A stretch of 64,000 nucleotides of DNA from Agrobacterium pusense (GCF_900102105.1 NZ_FNBB01000008.1:168135-232134), one strand, 5' to 3'. Shown: positions 28,595 through 37,185, counted from the first letter of the stretch. A program made the numbers and translations. The notes: generated by a model not told the origin, from the letters alone.

Positions 28595-28658
28595 TTGCCA
28601 GCAGGACAGAATCGCGATTATCTAGACCCGTCCGCCCGCCGGATGTTCACGAGTATGT

Positions 28659-29111
28659 GTGGGGCAGAATAAAATTTTGATACGACCAACCATTTTCCTG
28701 TCTCTTTTCCTGACCATGCTGCCGACCGGGCAAAACGGCGCCGTTTACGCGCAGCCTTCCAAGGCAGCATCCGAGGCACGTCCTGCGGAAACGGCACCTC
28801 CCAAACCCGCGCCCTATGACGACAAGCTGGCACGGCTGTCGGAAATATTGGGTGCGGTGCAATATCTGAGAACGCTGTGCCCTTCTTCCGGACCGGAGGA
28901 CTGGCGCAAATCGATGGGCGACCTTCTGGCTGCGGACACGGCCAACGAACCTGAACGACGTCAGCGCATGACGGCTGCATTCAACCGTGGATACCGCTCC
29001 TTTGCGGCCATCCACACCAGTTGCACACGCGCCGCCATCATGGCAGAAGAGAACTACCGTAACGAAGGGGCAACACTCGCTCAGGAAATCGCGTCCAGGT
29101 TCGGAAATTAG
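28659..29111 (+). CDS. Conserved exported protein (TIGR02301-like)
   Basis: A likely signal peptide (IRPTIFLSLFLTMLP ... AVYAQ) precedes a 110-residue helical domain. That domain resembles TIGR02301, an alphaproteobacterial family of unknown function: LARLSEILGAVQYLRTLC, then W-RKSMGDLL, AAFNRGYRSFA and C-RAAIMAE. Two conserved Cys (in LRTLCPSS and HTSCTRA) might form a disulfide in the periplasm. The start is GTG 28659; TTG 28677 is an alternative that leaves the signal peptide intact. The next two small genes follow on the same strand. Confidence 0.75.
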   Translation: MGQNKILIRPTIFLSLFLTMLPTGQNGAVYAQPSKAASEARPAETAPPKPAPYDDKLARLSEILGAVQYLRTLCPSSGPEDWRKSMGDLLAADTANEPERRQRMTAAFNRGYRSFAAIHTSCTRAAIMAEENYRNEGATLAQEIASRFGN

Positions 29112-29216
29112 AGGATTATTAACCTCTTTTCGCCGCAGCCCGTGCCGTTTTGATAAAAGGCTGCTAGTGTTGTTAACAGGGTGGTAAGGACTTGCCCGCC
29201 CTGTCGAGGATGAAAA

Positions 29217-29474
29217 ATGCAGACAAGCCGTAACGAAATCGACGATATGATCGTGCATGAAAAGATGCAGGTCGCTCTGGAACACCAGAACGAGGCATGG
29301 GCTGACGGCATGGCCGACGGCATCGAGCCGGAGATCATCGCCGATGCTGCAATCGCTCTGGCCATGCGCGAAACCATCCGGATCCACGGCGAGGCTGGCG
29401 CGGAAGCAATGCTGGAATCGCTGCGTCAGCGCATGCTTCAAGGCGAATTTTCTCCGCAGCGGGTGATACAGTAA
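29217..29474 (+). CDS. Conserved hypothetical protein, 85 residues
   Basis: The product is short, soluble and helical, with no recognised domain. It contains an acidic centre (ADGMADGIEPEIIADAAIALAM) followed by a basic, amphipathic end. An Asp-rich start and three Met in the last helix stand out. Codon use matches the neighbours, and a plausible ribosome-binding site (GAGGATGA) precedes the ATG. It sits between two exported-protein genes. No function can be proposed. Confidence 0.65.
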   Translation: MQTSRNEIDDMIVHEKMQVALEHQNEAWADGMADGIEPEIIADAAIALAMRETIRIHGEAGAEAMLESLRQRMLQGEFSPQRVIQ

Positions 29475-29488
29475 AGCCGGGGTCTATC

Positions 29489-30256
29489 ATGTCTTGCCTG
29501 AGCAAGGGGCTTTTGCGCTCTTCCGCCCTGCTATCCATCGTGCTCGCTCTGACCGCCGGGTCGATTGGCCTGCCGGGCCAAGCCTTTGCGCTTTCCGAGC
29601 TGAAGCCGGCCCAGAACAACGAAGGCGAGCCACAGGCTCAGAAGGGCGAACAGCCTGAGCAGACCGCGCCCGCCGAGCCGGACGAAATCGAGGGCGATTC
29701 GGAAGGCATCCCCCTGCCCGACCCTCTGGTCGACCGATCTGCCGCCCAGACGAACCAGCAATCCTCCAAGCCGGACAATACCCCCGAAATGTCAGTGGTC
29801 ATCGAACACGATATTTCCAAGGCACCGGAAGCCGTACGCAAGCTGCGCCAACAGATCATCGACGCGGCAGCGACGGGCGATATTGAAAAGTTGCGGCCAT
29901 TCATCGCTGCCGGCCAGAAAGAGTTCCGCATCGACGGCAATGACGGCGAAGACCCGATCGCAGCGCTGAAAAGCTATTCAGGAGATACCGACGGGCTGGA
30001 AGTGCTGGCGATCATCATCGACCTCCTGTCGACCGGTTACGCCCATATTGATGCCGGCACGCCGGACGAAGCCTATGTTTTCCCCTATTTCGCCGGAAAG
30101 CCGCTCAACACGCTGACGCCGCCGGAAAAAGTGGAACTGCTGCGCATCATCACCGCCGGCGACCTTGCGGATATGCAGGAATACGGCAATTACAGCTTCT
30201 ATCGCATCGGCATCTCGCCTGATGGCAAGTGGAAGTTCTTCACCGCCGGCGATTGA
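29489..30256 (+). CDS. Secreted protein of unknown function, 255 residues
   Basis: A signal peptide (SSALLSIVLALTAGSIGLP) is followed by a disordered Gln/Glu/Pro-rich linker (about 35-95) and a conserved C-terminal domain (about 100-255). The domain has IIDAAATGDIEKLRPFI, the segment YAHIDAGTPDEAYVFPYFAG and an end rich in aromatic residues (YGNYSFYRIGISPDGKWKFF). It should act in the periplasm. I recognise it as a rhizobial conserved protein but not a named family. It starts 14 bases after the preceding small gene. Confidence 0.75.
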   Translation: MSCLSKGLLRSSALLSIVLALTAGSIGLPGQAFALSELKPAQNNEGEPQAQKGEQPEQTAPAEPDEIEGDSEGIPLPDPLVDRSAAQTNQQSSKPDNTPEMSVVIEHDISKAPEAVRKLRQQIIDAAATGDIEKLRPFIAAGQKEFRIDGNDGEDPIAALKSYSGDTDGLEVLAIIIDLLSTGYAHIDAGTPDEAYVFPYFAGKPLNTLTPPEKVELLRIITAGDLADMQEYGNYSFYRIGISPDGKWKFFTAGD

Positions 30257-30375
30257 TCCTATCCCGGCGCTTGCCGTTCTTTTGCAAAAATCCTAACTGT
30301 GCGGAATGAGCGTCCGGCACCGGTACATGTGCTGTTGCCCAGACGCATAGTCTCGACGAACCGAACGGTGACGCC

Positions 30376-31224
30376 ATGCCTTCCGCTTTTCTTGCCGACC
30401 GCCGCCTGATCCGGGTTTCCGGCACCGGCGCCGAGGAGTTTCTCAACAATCTCATTACTACCGATGTGGAGCATCTGCCTGAAGGGGAAGCCCGCGCCTG
30501 CGCCCTTCTGACCCCTCAGGGCAAGATCCTGTTCGATTTCCTCATCGCGCGCGACGGAACGGACTATCTCATCGAGATCACCGCTTCCGAACAGGAAGCG
30601 CTGTTGCGCCGCCTGACGATGTACAAGCTGCGAGCTCCCGTCGATCTGAAAGCGGAAGCCGCCGAAGGTGTGAGCGTTTTCTGGGGGGAACAGGCACCTC
30701 AGCCGGCGTTAAGGGACGGGCGTTTCGCCAAGGCGGGTCTCGATCTATTCCGCGTTCCGGGCGCAACTGCCGCTGGCGACGCAGCCGTCTATGATGTGCT
30801 GCGTGTCGAATACGGCATTGCCGAAGCTGGCCGCGACTATGCGCTGCAGGATGCCTTTCCGCATGACGTGCTGATGGATGTGAACGACGGAGTGTCATTC
30901 AAGAAGGGCTGCTTTGTCGGCCAGGAAGTTGTATCGCGCATGAAACATCGCGGCACGGCAAGGCGGCGTGTTGTCCTTGTTTCAGCGCAGGACGCCCTCC
31001 CCGGCAGCGGCGTGGACATTACCGCACAGGGCAAATCCGTCGGTACGCTCGGCACCGTCTGCGGCAACAAGGCACTCGCCATCGTGCGCATCGACCGCAT
31101 TGCCGCGGCGCTCGCGTCCGGCACGCCGCTTCTCGCGGAAACTGTTCCCGTCGCCGTTGCCCTGCCCGCCTGGAGCGGTCTTTCCTTCCCGGCGGCCGAT
31201 CCGGCGGCACAGGCGGAGGAATAG
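30376..31224 (+). CDS. ygfZ: YgfZ-type folate-binding protein
   Basis: The 282-residue protein resembles the T-protein of glycine cleavage and carries the YgfZ hallmark motif K-G-C-F-V-G-Q-E-V (FKKGCFVGQEVVSRM). YgfZ binds tetrahydrofolate and supports Fe-S enzymes and tRNA modification (MiaB). The N-terminus shows RLIRVSGTGAEEFLNNLIT, as expected. It is followed after two bases by an HD hydrolase, and then by a phosphatase-like gene, in one tight operon. Confidence 0.93.
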   Translation: MPSAFLADRRLIRVSGTGAEEFLNNLITTDVEHLPEGEARACALLTPQGKILFDFLIARDGTDYLIEITASEQEALLRRLTMYKLRAPVDLKAEAAEGVSVFWGEQAPQPALRDGRFAKAGLDLFRVPGATAAGDAAVYDVLRVEYGIAEAGRDYALQDAFPHDVLMDVNDGVSFKKGCFVGQEVVSRMKHRGTARRRVVLVSAQDALPGSGVDITAQGKSVGTLGTVCGNKALAIVRIDRIAAALASGTPLLAETVPVAVALPAWSGLSFPAADPAAQAEE

Positions 31225-31226
31225 AG

Positions 31227-31850
31227 GTGGCCTCCGTCAAAGGCCCGCGCGCCTGGCAGCGCATGCTGTCCGGACGGCGGCTCGATCTGCTCGACCCTTC
31301 GCCGCTCGACGTGGAAATCGCCGATATTGCCCATGGGCTTGCCCGCGTTGCCCGCTGGAACGGCCAGACGCGTGGCGACCACGCCTTTTCAGTCGCTCAG
31401 CACTGCCTCATCGTCGAGACGATCTTCTGCCGCATGTGCACGGCCGCGACCCCCGATGAAATGCAGATGGCGCTTCTGCACGACGCGCCGGAATATGTGA
31501 TCGGCGACATGATCTCTCCGTTCAAATCCGTGGTCGGCGGCGGTTACAAGACTGTGGAAAAGCGGCTTGAGGCCGCCGTGCATCTGCGCTTCGGCCTGCC
31601 GCCGCATGCATCGCGCGAATTGAAGGACCGCATCAAGAAGGCCGACACGGTCGCCGCCTTTTTCGAGGCGACGGAGCTTGCCGGTTTTTCCACGGCCGAG
31701 GCGCAAAAATTTTTCGGCCTGCCACGCGGTATTACCCGCGACATGTTCGACATCACGCCGCTTCCCTCCACGGAAGCGCAAAAGCTGTTCATCCAGCGTT
31801 TTGAGGCCATCGAGGCCATGCGCGGGACGAACCCCGGGGGTGCCAAATGA
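31227..31850 (+). CDS. HD-domain hydrolase (YfbR-like)
   Basis: The 207-residue protein has the metal-binding HD pattern: HAFSVAQHC, then LLHDAPEYVIGDM, and a later Asp in IKKADTVAAFFEA. This H...HD...D arrangement matches YfbR-type 5'-nucleotidases. The start is GTG at 31227, 2 bases after the ygfZ stop. The next gene overlaps its end by four bases (ATGA). The substrate is probably a nucleotide monophosphate, but that is inferred from the family. Confidence 0.9.
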   Translation: MASVKGPRAWQRMLSGRRLDLLDPSPLDVEIADIAHGLARVARWNGQTRGDHAFSVAQHCLIVETIFCRMCTAATPDEMQMALLHDAPEYVIGDMISPFKSVVGGGYKTVEKRLEAAVHLRFGLPPHASRELKDRIKKADTVAAFFEATELAGFSTAEAQKFFGLPRGITRDMFDITPLPSTEAQKLFIQRFEAIEAMRGTNPGGAK

Positions 31851-32365
31851 CGGCCATCGTGGTTTCACCGCTCGGACGGATCGCGGAAATGGCCGTGAAG
31901 CACAAGGCCCGGGAAATGGTGACATTGATCGCCAGGGAGCAGACATTTCACCGCCCCGCGGTTATTGCCGCCGAACGGCATCTGACGCTTGCGATGAACG
32001 ACATCTCCTTCAAGGGCACCGGCAATCTTATCGCCCCTGACGATGCGCATGTGCTGAAGCTCATCGAGTTCGCGCATGAATGGGATCAGACGGCCCCGTT
32101 GCTTATCCATTGCTGGATGGGCGTTTCGCGCTCGCCTGCGGCTGCCGTCATCGCCGCGCTCAGTCTTTACCCTGATCAGGATGAGACTGAACTTGCGCTG
32201 CGTCTGCGCGCCGCCTCGCCCTATGCCACTCCGAATGCCCGCATCATCGCCATCGGCGACCGGCTGCTCGGCCGGAAGGGTCGTCTGGAGGCGGCTATCA
32301 AGGCGATTGGCAGGGGCGCGGACACAGATGGCAATGTGCCTTTCGTGCTGCCACTTCGCAGTTGA
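31847..32365 (+). CDS. Tyrosine phosphatase-like protein
   Basis: The 172-residue protein contains the C-x5-R catalytic loop of cysteine phosphatases, HCWMGVSRS (Cys89, Arg95). The N-terminal half has no clear domain. Proteins of this type are often annotated as tyrosine phosphatases or dual-specificity phosphatases, but the substrate may not be a protein. The start overlaps the HD hydrolase stop, so translation is coupled. The grouping of a nucleotidase-like and a phosphatase-like protein behind ygfZ suggests a joint phosphate-removal job, which is only an inference. Confidence 0.85.
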   Translation: MTAIVVSPLGRIAEMAVKHKAREMVTLIAREQTFHRPAVIAAERHLTLAMNDISFKGTGNLIAPDDAHVLKLIEFAHEWDQTAPLLIHCWMGVSRSPAAAVIAALSLYPDQDETELALRLRAASPYATPNARIIAIGDRLLGRKGRLEAAIKAIGRGADTDGNVPFVLPLRS

Positions 32366-32441
32366 CAACCGGTTTTGGCGGAACCCCTTCGGAACGCAGT
32401 CGTTACCAACCCTGAACGCAAATAAAATCACGGGACGATTC

Positions 32442-33263
32442 ATGGAACAACAGGCAACGGATATCATTGTCGCATCGCAAGCGGCCGTAAGACAGGCGAG
32501 CGCACTGGCGGTGCAATATTCCTTTTCGGTGATCGGTGCACTTCTGCTGTTAATCGTCGGCTGGCTGGCCGCTGCCTTTCTTCAACGCTGGGCCTTTCAG
32601 GGCCTGTCGCGCATTCGCGGCTTCGATGCGACGCTCGCCGGATTCTTCGCGGGCGCCATTCGTTATGTCGTCCTCATTCTCGTCATCGTGATGGTGCTGG
32701 GCCAATTCGGGGTGCAGACGGCCTCCATTCTGGCGGCCCTCGGCGCCGCCGGTCTTGCCATTGGCCTCGCGCTGCAGGGAACGCTGCAGAACATTGCCGC
32801 CGGCATCATGCTGCTGGTGCTGCGTCCCTTCCGGGTCGGGGAATATATCGAAACCAGCAGCGTCAGCGGGACGATCATCGAGATCGGGCTGTTTGCGACC
32901 GAGCTGAAGACCAGCGACGGCCTTTACCGTCTGGCGCCCAACTCGACGCTCTGGAACGTGCCGATCACCAATTTCAGCCGCTTTCCTTCTCGCCGTCACG
33001 AATTGAGCCTGACGGTGAAAAACGATGAGAATCTCGCCGCTGCGCAGGACATGCTGATGAATGTCGTACGCTCGGAAAGCCGGGTGCTGCTTGACCCAGC
33101 CCCTGTCACCTTTGTCGATTCTGTGAGCGCCGACAGCGCCACCGTCAAGTTGCGTTACTGGGTGCGTAGCGACAGCTATTTCGCGACGACCCGCGATGTG
33201 ACGAAAGCGATGAAACTCGCGTTCGACGAGCGTAAGGCGGAAGTGAGCGCACAGCCGGCCTGA
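32442..33263 (+). CDS. Small mechanosensitive channel (MscS family)
   Basis: The 273-residue protein has three N-terminal membrane helices, with the third carrying the Gly/Ala-packed pore pattern GAAGLAIGLALQGTLQNIAAGI typical of MscS. The beta domain (MLLVLRPFRVGEYIE) and a C-terminal cytoplasmic domain follow. It opens under membrane tension to release solutes during osmotic downshock. The ATG at 32442 starts just before the conserved part; a frame reaching 32076 overlaps the phosphatase gene and is not used. A terminator follows. Confidence 0.93.
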   Translation: MEQQATDIIVASQAAVRQASALAVQYSFSVIGALLLLIVGWLAAAFLQRWAFQGLSRIRGFDATLAGFFAGAIRYVVLILVIVMVLGQFGVQTASILAALGAAGLAIGLALQGTLQNIAAGIMLLVLRPFRVGEYIETSSVSGTIIEIGLFATELKTSDGLYRLAPNSTLWNVPITNFSRFPSRRHELSLTVKNDENLAAAQDMLMNVVRSESRVLLDPAPVTFVDSVSADSATVKLRYWVRSDSYFATTRDVTKAMKLAFDERKAEVSAQPA

Positions 33264-33286
33264 GACGTCACCCCCATTTTGCTGCA

Positions 33287-33320
33287 AGCGCGATGGCTGC
33301 AAGAGCCGTCGCGCTTTTTC
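33287..33320 (+). terminator. Rho-independent terminator after mscS-type gene
   Basis: AGCGCGATGGCT pairs with AGCCGTCGCGCT (one G-T pair) around a five-base loop, followed by TTTTC. It lies 23 bases after the stop. Confidence 0.88.
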
Positions 33321-33376
33321 GTTGCCTCGCCCTGTAGCGCACTTGCATCCGGCTGATGCGATCTCTATAGCTTCAT

Positions 33377-33393
33377 ACGTAATGTTATTACGT
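33377..33393. promoter_or_regulatory. Zur-like operator upstream of zinT
   Basis: ACGTAAT-GTT-ATTACGT is a perfect 7-bp inverted repeat with a three-base spacer, 27 bases upstream of the zinT ATG. AT-rich palindromes of the GTAATGTTATTAC type are the operators of the zinc repressor Zur in rhizobia, and zinT is a typical Zur target. The assignment is by context and pattern. Confidence 0.7.
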
Positions 33394-33420
33394 AACTTGT
33401 CTTAGGAGAGAGCCGAAACA

Positions 33421-34107
33421 ATGCAGAAGACAATCACCCGCCTCACCGGCGCTGTCGCACTTGGTTCCATGCTGTTGGCGGCGACCACGGCAATGGCTGC
33501 CGGTGGCGACAAATCCGCAGCCCACAGCCATGAGCACGGGCACGATCACGGCCATCAGATGACCGAAGCTGAAAAGCAGATCTACAAGGGTTATTTCGAG
33601 GATGCCCAGGTGAAACCACGCACACTTTCCGATTGGGAAGGCGACTGGCAATCCGTTTATCCCTACCTGCTGAACGGCTCGCTCGATCCCGTCATGGCGG
33701 AAAAGGCGGCTCATGGCGACAAGACGGCCGCCGAATACCGCGCCTACTACGAGGTCGGCTACAAGACTGACGTGAACCGTATCGTCATCAAGAGCGACAG
33801 CGTGGCGTTTTATAAAGATGGCAAACCCGCTGAAGGCACCTATGTCAGCGACGGCCACGAAATCCTGACCTACAAGAAGGGCAATCGTGGGGTCCGCTAC
33901 ATCTTCAAGAAAACCGGCGGCGATGAGGCCGCACCGCAATTCATTCAGTTCAGCGATCACTCCATCGCCCCGGTCAAGGCCGGCCATTACCATCTCTATT
34001 GGGGCAACGACCGCAAGGCATTGCTGGACGAAGTGACCAATTGGCCAACGTATTATCCGTTCCTGATGGACGGCGCCGATATCGTCAAGGAAATGGCGGC
34101 GCATTGA
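33421..34107 (+). CDS. zinT: ZinT-type periplasmic zinc-binding protein
   Basis: The 228-residue protein has a signal peptide (about residues 1-26) and a His-rich loop (about 35-45, HSHEHGHDHGH). The ZinT core is FEDAQVKPRTLSDWEGDWQS, YYEVGYKTDVNRI and the conserved end VKAGHYHLYWGN, whose His-x-His binds metal. ZinT traps zinc in the periplasm under zinc starvation and hands it to ZnuA. No znuABC genes are in the window. Expression is probably under Zur, given the palindrome just upstream. Confidence 0.95.
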   Translation: MQKTITRLTGAVALGSMLLAATTAMAAGGDKSAAHSHEHGHDHGHQMTEAEKQIYKGYFEDAQVKPRTLSDWEGDWQSVYPYLLNGSLDPVMAEKAAHGDKTAAEYRAYYEVGYKTDVNRIVIKSDSVAFYKDGKPAEGTYVSDGHEILTYKKGNRGVRYIFKKTGGDEAAPQFIQFSDHSIAPVKAGHYHLYWGNDRKALLDEVTNWPTYYPFLMDGADIVKEMAAH

Positions 34108-34167
34108 ACTATAGCAGGCTCGCGGCTTTCCGGAGCGTGAGGAATGCCGAGCAAACACGTCTTTCGC

Positions 34168-34284
34168 CTTCTCCCCGCCGGGGAGAAGGTCGCGGCAGCG
34201 GGTTGAGGAGGCAAGCTCTCCGCATATCTCTGCCGTCGCCCCCTGATCTGGCCCTTTGGGCCACCGTTTCCCTGGGGGAAGAAG
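34168..34284. repeat. RIME-like palindromic repeat, copy 2
   Basis: Outer palindromes CTTCTCCCCGCCGGGGAGAAG and TTTCCCTGGGGGAAGAAG (degenerate) bound the same inner layout as copy 1 (GGCAGCGGGTTGAGGAGGCA, CGCCCCCTGATCTGGCCCTT). It lies between zinT and the ABC permease stop. Confidence 0.8.
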
Positions 34285-34290
34285 AAAGAT

Positions 34291-35109
34291 TCACTGCCCC
34301 ATGGTGGAGCGATGCGCCCAGCCCGTCATGCGCTTTTCGAGCCAGGCCATGATGGCATACATGACGATGCCTTCCACCGCGAGCATCAGCAGGCCGGCAA
34401 AGACCAGCGGCACATTGAACTGGCTCTGCGCCGAACTCATCATGTTGCCGAGGCCATAATTGGAGGCGACGGTTTCCGAGACGACCGAGCCGACGAAGGC
34501 GAGCGTGATGGCGATTTTGAGCGAGCCGAAGAAATAGGGCATGGACCGCGGAATTCCGACCTTCAACATGATGTCCATCTTCTTGGCACCGAGCGCCCGC
34601 AGCACGTCTTCGGTTTCCGGCTCAATGGTGGCAAGCCCGGTCGCCACATTAACGACGATCGGGAAGAAGGAGATCAAAAAGGCTGTCAGAACGGCGGGAA
34701 CCGTGCCGATGCCGAACCAGATGACGAGGATGGGCACCAGCGCCACCTTGGGGATGGCGTTGAAACCGATCATCAGCGGATAAAGCCCGGCATAGATGGT
34801 TTTCGACCAGCCAATGAACAGGCCAATAGCAAGACCGGCGACCACGGCAAGGGCAAAGCCCAGCGTCGTCGTATAAAGTGTCTGCAGCGAGTTTTTCCAG
34901 ATCGGCGACCAATATTGCATGATGGCCTGGCCCACCCTTACCGGGGATGGCAGGATCGTGGGCGGCATTTTCAGCGCATGGACGAGCAGTTCCCACACCA
35001 CGAAGAGCGCCAGCGTATAAAGCCAGGGAGCGGCTTTCACCCAGTTGACGCGGGCAATCAGCGGCTTCGGCGGTTCGGCCGCCACGGTGCTTTCCACGAT
35101 CGCGCTCAT
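34291..35109 (-). CDS. ABC transporter permease (NMT1/SsuC-type importer)
   Basis: The 272-residue protein has six membrane helices and the BPD permease EAA loop (ATIEPETEDVLRALGAKKMD, then GIPRSMPYFFGSLKIA). It belongs to the SsuC/TauC/ThiX-type group of inner-membrane subunits. Its start overlaps the stop of the ATPase gene in an ATGA. It works with the ATPase (35106-35894) and the binding protein (36142-37185). Substrate is undecided: sulfonates, taurine, pyrimidine precursors of thiamine and similar compounds all use this family. Confidence 0.92.
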   Translation of the reverse strand: MSAIVESTVAAEPPKPLIARVNWVKAAPWLYTLALFVVWELLVHALKMPPTILPSPVRVGQAIMQYWSPIWKNSLQTLYTTTLGFALAVVAGLAIGLFIGWSKTIYAGLYPLMIGFNAIPKVALVPILVIWFGIGTVPAVLTAFLISFFPIVVNVATGLATIEPETEDVLRALGAKKMDIMLKVGIPRSMPYFFGSLKIAITLAFVGSVVSETVASNYGLGNMMSSAQSQFNVPLVFAGLLMLAVEGIVMYAIMAWLEKRMTGWAHRSTMGQ

Positions 35110-35894
35110 GCCGCCACCCTCGCCTGCGCGATTTCGCCATGCAGTTCCTGCACCATGTCGTTAAAACCCTTGTCATACATGATGTCGAGCTGGCGCGGGC
35201 GTGCAAATGGCACGCGGTGTTCGGCGAGCACCCGGCCCGGCCTCGCACTCATCACGAAAATCTTGTCGGCCAGAAATGTCGCCTCGCGCAGATCGTGGGT
35301 CACCAGGATGATCGTGACGCGCTGCGCGGCGTGCAGGTCGCGTATGACGCACCACAATTCCTCGCGGGTGAAGGCATCGAGCGCACCGAAAGGTTCGTCC
35401 AGCATCAGCAGTTCCGGTTCGTGAATCAGCGCACGGCAAAGATTGGCGCGCTGCTGCATGCCGCCGGAAAGCTGCCACGGATACTTCGAGCCAAAACCTT
35501 TGAGGCCGACGATTTCCAGAAGTCGCTCGGCTTTCGCGACATATTCCGCCTTGTGGGCGCGCAGACGACGGCGATGTTTTTCGACGATCTCCAGTGGCAG
35601 CAGGATATTTTCGAGCGTCGTGCGCCAGGGCAGCATCGTCGGGTTCTGAAACGCCATGCCGACAATGGAAACCGGCTCCGTGACCTGCCGTCCGGCGACG
35701 ATGACATTGCCCTTCTGCGGAATATGCAGCCCCGTCACCAGTTTCATCAGGGTCGACTTACCGCAGCCAGACGGGCCGACCACGGCCGCGAATTCACCCT
35801 TGTCGACCGTCAGGTTCAAGCCGGAGACGGCCAGCGTGCCGGCCGACCCGCCGTAGCGCATGTCGACATTATCTATTTCCACGAGATGTGACAT
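35106..35894 (-). CDS. ABC transporter ATP-binding protein
   Basis: The 262-residue ATPase has Walker A GPSGCGKST, the Q-loop region FQNPTMLPWRT, signature LSGGMQQR and Walker B LLMLDEPFGALD, followed by the H-loop in VTHDLREA. It energises the adjacent permease. I choose ATG 35894 (MSHLVEIDNV); a start at 35906 is possible. A RIME-like repeat separates it from the binding-protein gene, which could lower its expression relative to the binding protein. Confidence 0.93.
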   Translation of the reverse strand: MSHLVEIDNVDMRYGGSAGTLAVSGLNLTVDKGEFAAVVGPSGCGKSTLMKLVTGLHIPQKGNVIVAGRQVTEPVSIVGMAFQNPTMLPWRTTLENILLPLEIVEKHRRRLRAHKAEYVAKAERLLEIVGLKGFGSKYPWQLSGGMQQRANLCRALIHEPELLMLDEPFGALDAFTREELWCVIRDLHAAQRVTIILVTHDLREATFLADKIFVMSARPGRVLAEHRVPFARPRQLDIMYDKGFNDMVQELHGEIAQARVAA

Positions 35895-35992
35895 CGCGAT
35901 CCCCATTTTCAGGCTGGAACGGGCGCTTATGGCCTTCGTTACTCCCGCCGCAATTCCTTAGGCTGCCGGCCATACCCGGCGTTGCCGCTTGT

Positions 35993-36114
35993 TTCTTCTC
36001 CCCGAGGGGGGGAAGGTGGCCCGAAGGGGCGGATGAGGGGGAAACGTCAGCGGTAGACCGAGAGCTTGCCTCCTCATCCCGCTACCGCGGACTTCTCCCC
36101 GGCGGGGAGAAGAA
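35993..36114. repeat. RIME-like palindromic repeat, copy 3
   Basis: The element runs from TTCTTCTCCCCGAGGGGGGGAA to CTTCTCCCCGGCGGGGAGAAG, in the opposite orientation to copy 1. It lies inside the ABC transporter operon, between the binding-protein and ATPase genes. Confidence 0.82.
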
Positions 36115-36141
36115 ACCTGCGGCACCCACTCATTTTACCCA

Positions 36142-37185
36142 TCAGGGAAGCATGCGTTCTGCCTTGGCCGGCAGGTAGGTCGCGTCGAAGACCTGCTCCG
36201 CCTTGACGTTGCCCTTCAGGCCCATGGACACCTTGAGCGTCTCCAGCGAGGCGGCAAGCCGGCTTGGCTCGACGCCGCCCATGCCGTTTTCCACCACATA
36301 GGGCGTCTTGATGTTCATGCTGTTGGCCATGTTTAGGCGTTCAAGCTCAATGGCGCTGTCGAGTGTCTCGTTGCGCTTGAGAACAGCAGCCACGCCCTCT
36401 TCGGGGTTCTTGACGGAATCAGCAAAGCCCTTGGCCAGCGCTTTCAGGAAACCTTTCACCGCTTCAGGGTTTTTCTCAGCGAAATCAGTGTTTACCAGCA
36501 CTGCATTGCCATAGAGATTCAAGCCGTGCTCGGCCATCAGAATGGTCGAGATATCATCGTCACCGATGCCCTGCTTCTTGAGATTGAGGATCACCGAAAA
36601 GGCAAAACCGAAAACGGCATCGACATCACCCTTGGCGAGCATCGGCTCACGCACCGGGAAACCGATCGATTCGATCTTGATCTTGCTGTCATCGAGACCG
36701 GCGACCTGCTTGAAAGCCGGCCATTGCGCAAAAGCGCCATCCGGCGGCGGGGCGCCGAGCTTCTTGCCTTCCAGCGATTTGGGATCGCCGGTGACGCCAA
36801 GCGACTTGCGGCCAACAACGGCAAAAGTGGGCCGCTCATAAACCATATAGACGGCCTTGACCTTCTGGCTCGGATCCTCATCGAGGAACTTCATCACCGA
36901 GTTGATGTCGCCGAAACCCATCTGGTAGGCGCCGGTCGCGACACGCGGAATGGCTTCGACCGAGCCGTTGCCGCTGTCGATGGTGACGTCGAGGCCCTCG
37001 GCCTTGAAGTACCCCTTGTCGAGTGCCAGCAGGAAACCGGCGGCCGGACCTTCGAACTTCCAGTCGAGCGTGAATTTCACCGGCGTTTCTGCCCGCGCCT
37101 CCCCCGCTGGCAGCGAAAAGCCGGCGGATACACCGATGGCGCTAATGGCCAGAGCTCTGGTCAACAACCTGCGCGTTAAAATCAT
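36142..37185 (-). CDS. ABC transporter substrate-binding protein (NMT1/THI5-like)
   Basis: The 347-residue protein begins with a signal peptide (TRRLLTRALAISAIGVSAGF). Its core has NMT1/THI5-like motifs: KFTLDWKFEGPAAGFLLALD, KGYFKAEGLDVTIDSGNGS and MGFGDINSVMKFL. Relatives bind thiamine pyrimidine precursors, riboflavin-like compounds, sulfonates or nitrate analogues. The start at 37185 follows CAGGGGGAACAG; a longer frame upstream is not conserved. A 12-bp inverted repeat about 73 bases upstream of the start suggests regulation by a GntR-type repressor. Confidence 0.92.
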   Translation of the reverse strand: MILTRRLLTRALAISAIGVSAGFSLPAGEARAETPVKFTLDWKFEGPAAGFLLALDKGYFKAEGLDVTIDSGNGSVEAIPRVATGAYQMGFGDINSVMKFLDEDPSQKVKAVYMVYERPTFAVVGRKSLGVTGDPKSLEGKKLGAPPPDGAFAQWPAFKQVAGLDDSKIKIESIGFPVREPMLAKGDVDAVFGFAFSVILNLKKQGIGDDDISTILMAEHGLNLYGNAVLVNTDFAEKNPEAVKGFLKALAKGFADSVKNPEEGVAAVLKRNETLDSAIELERLNMANSMNIKTPYVVENGMGGVEPSRLAASLETLKVSMGLKGNVKAEQVFDATYLPAKAERMLP

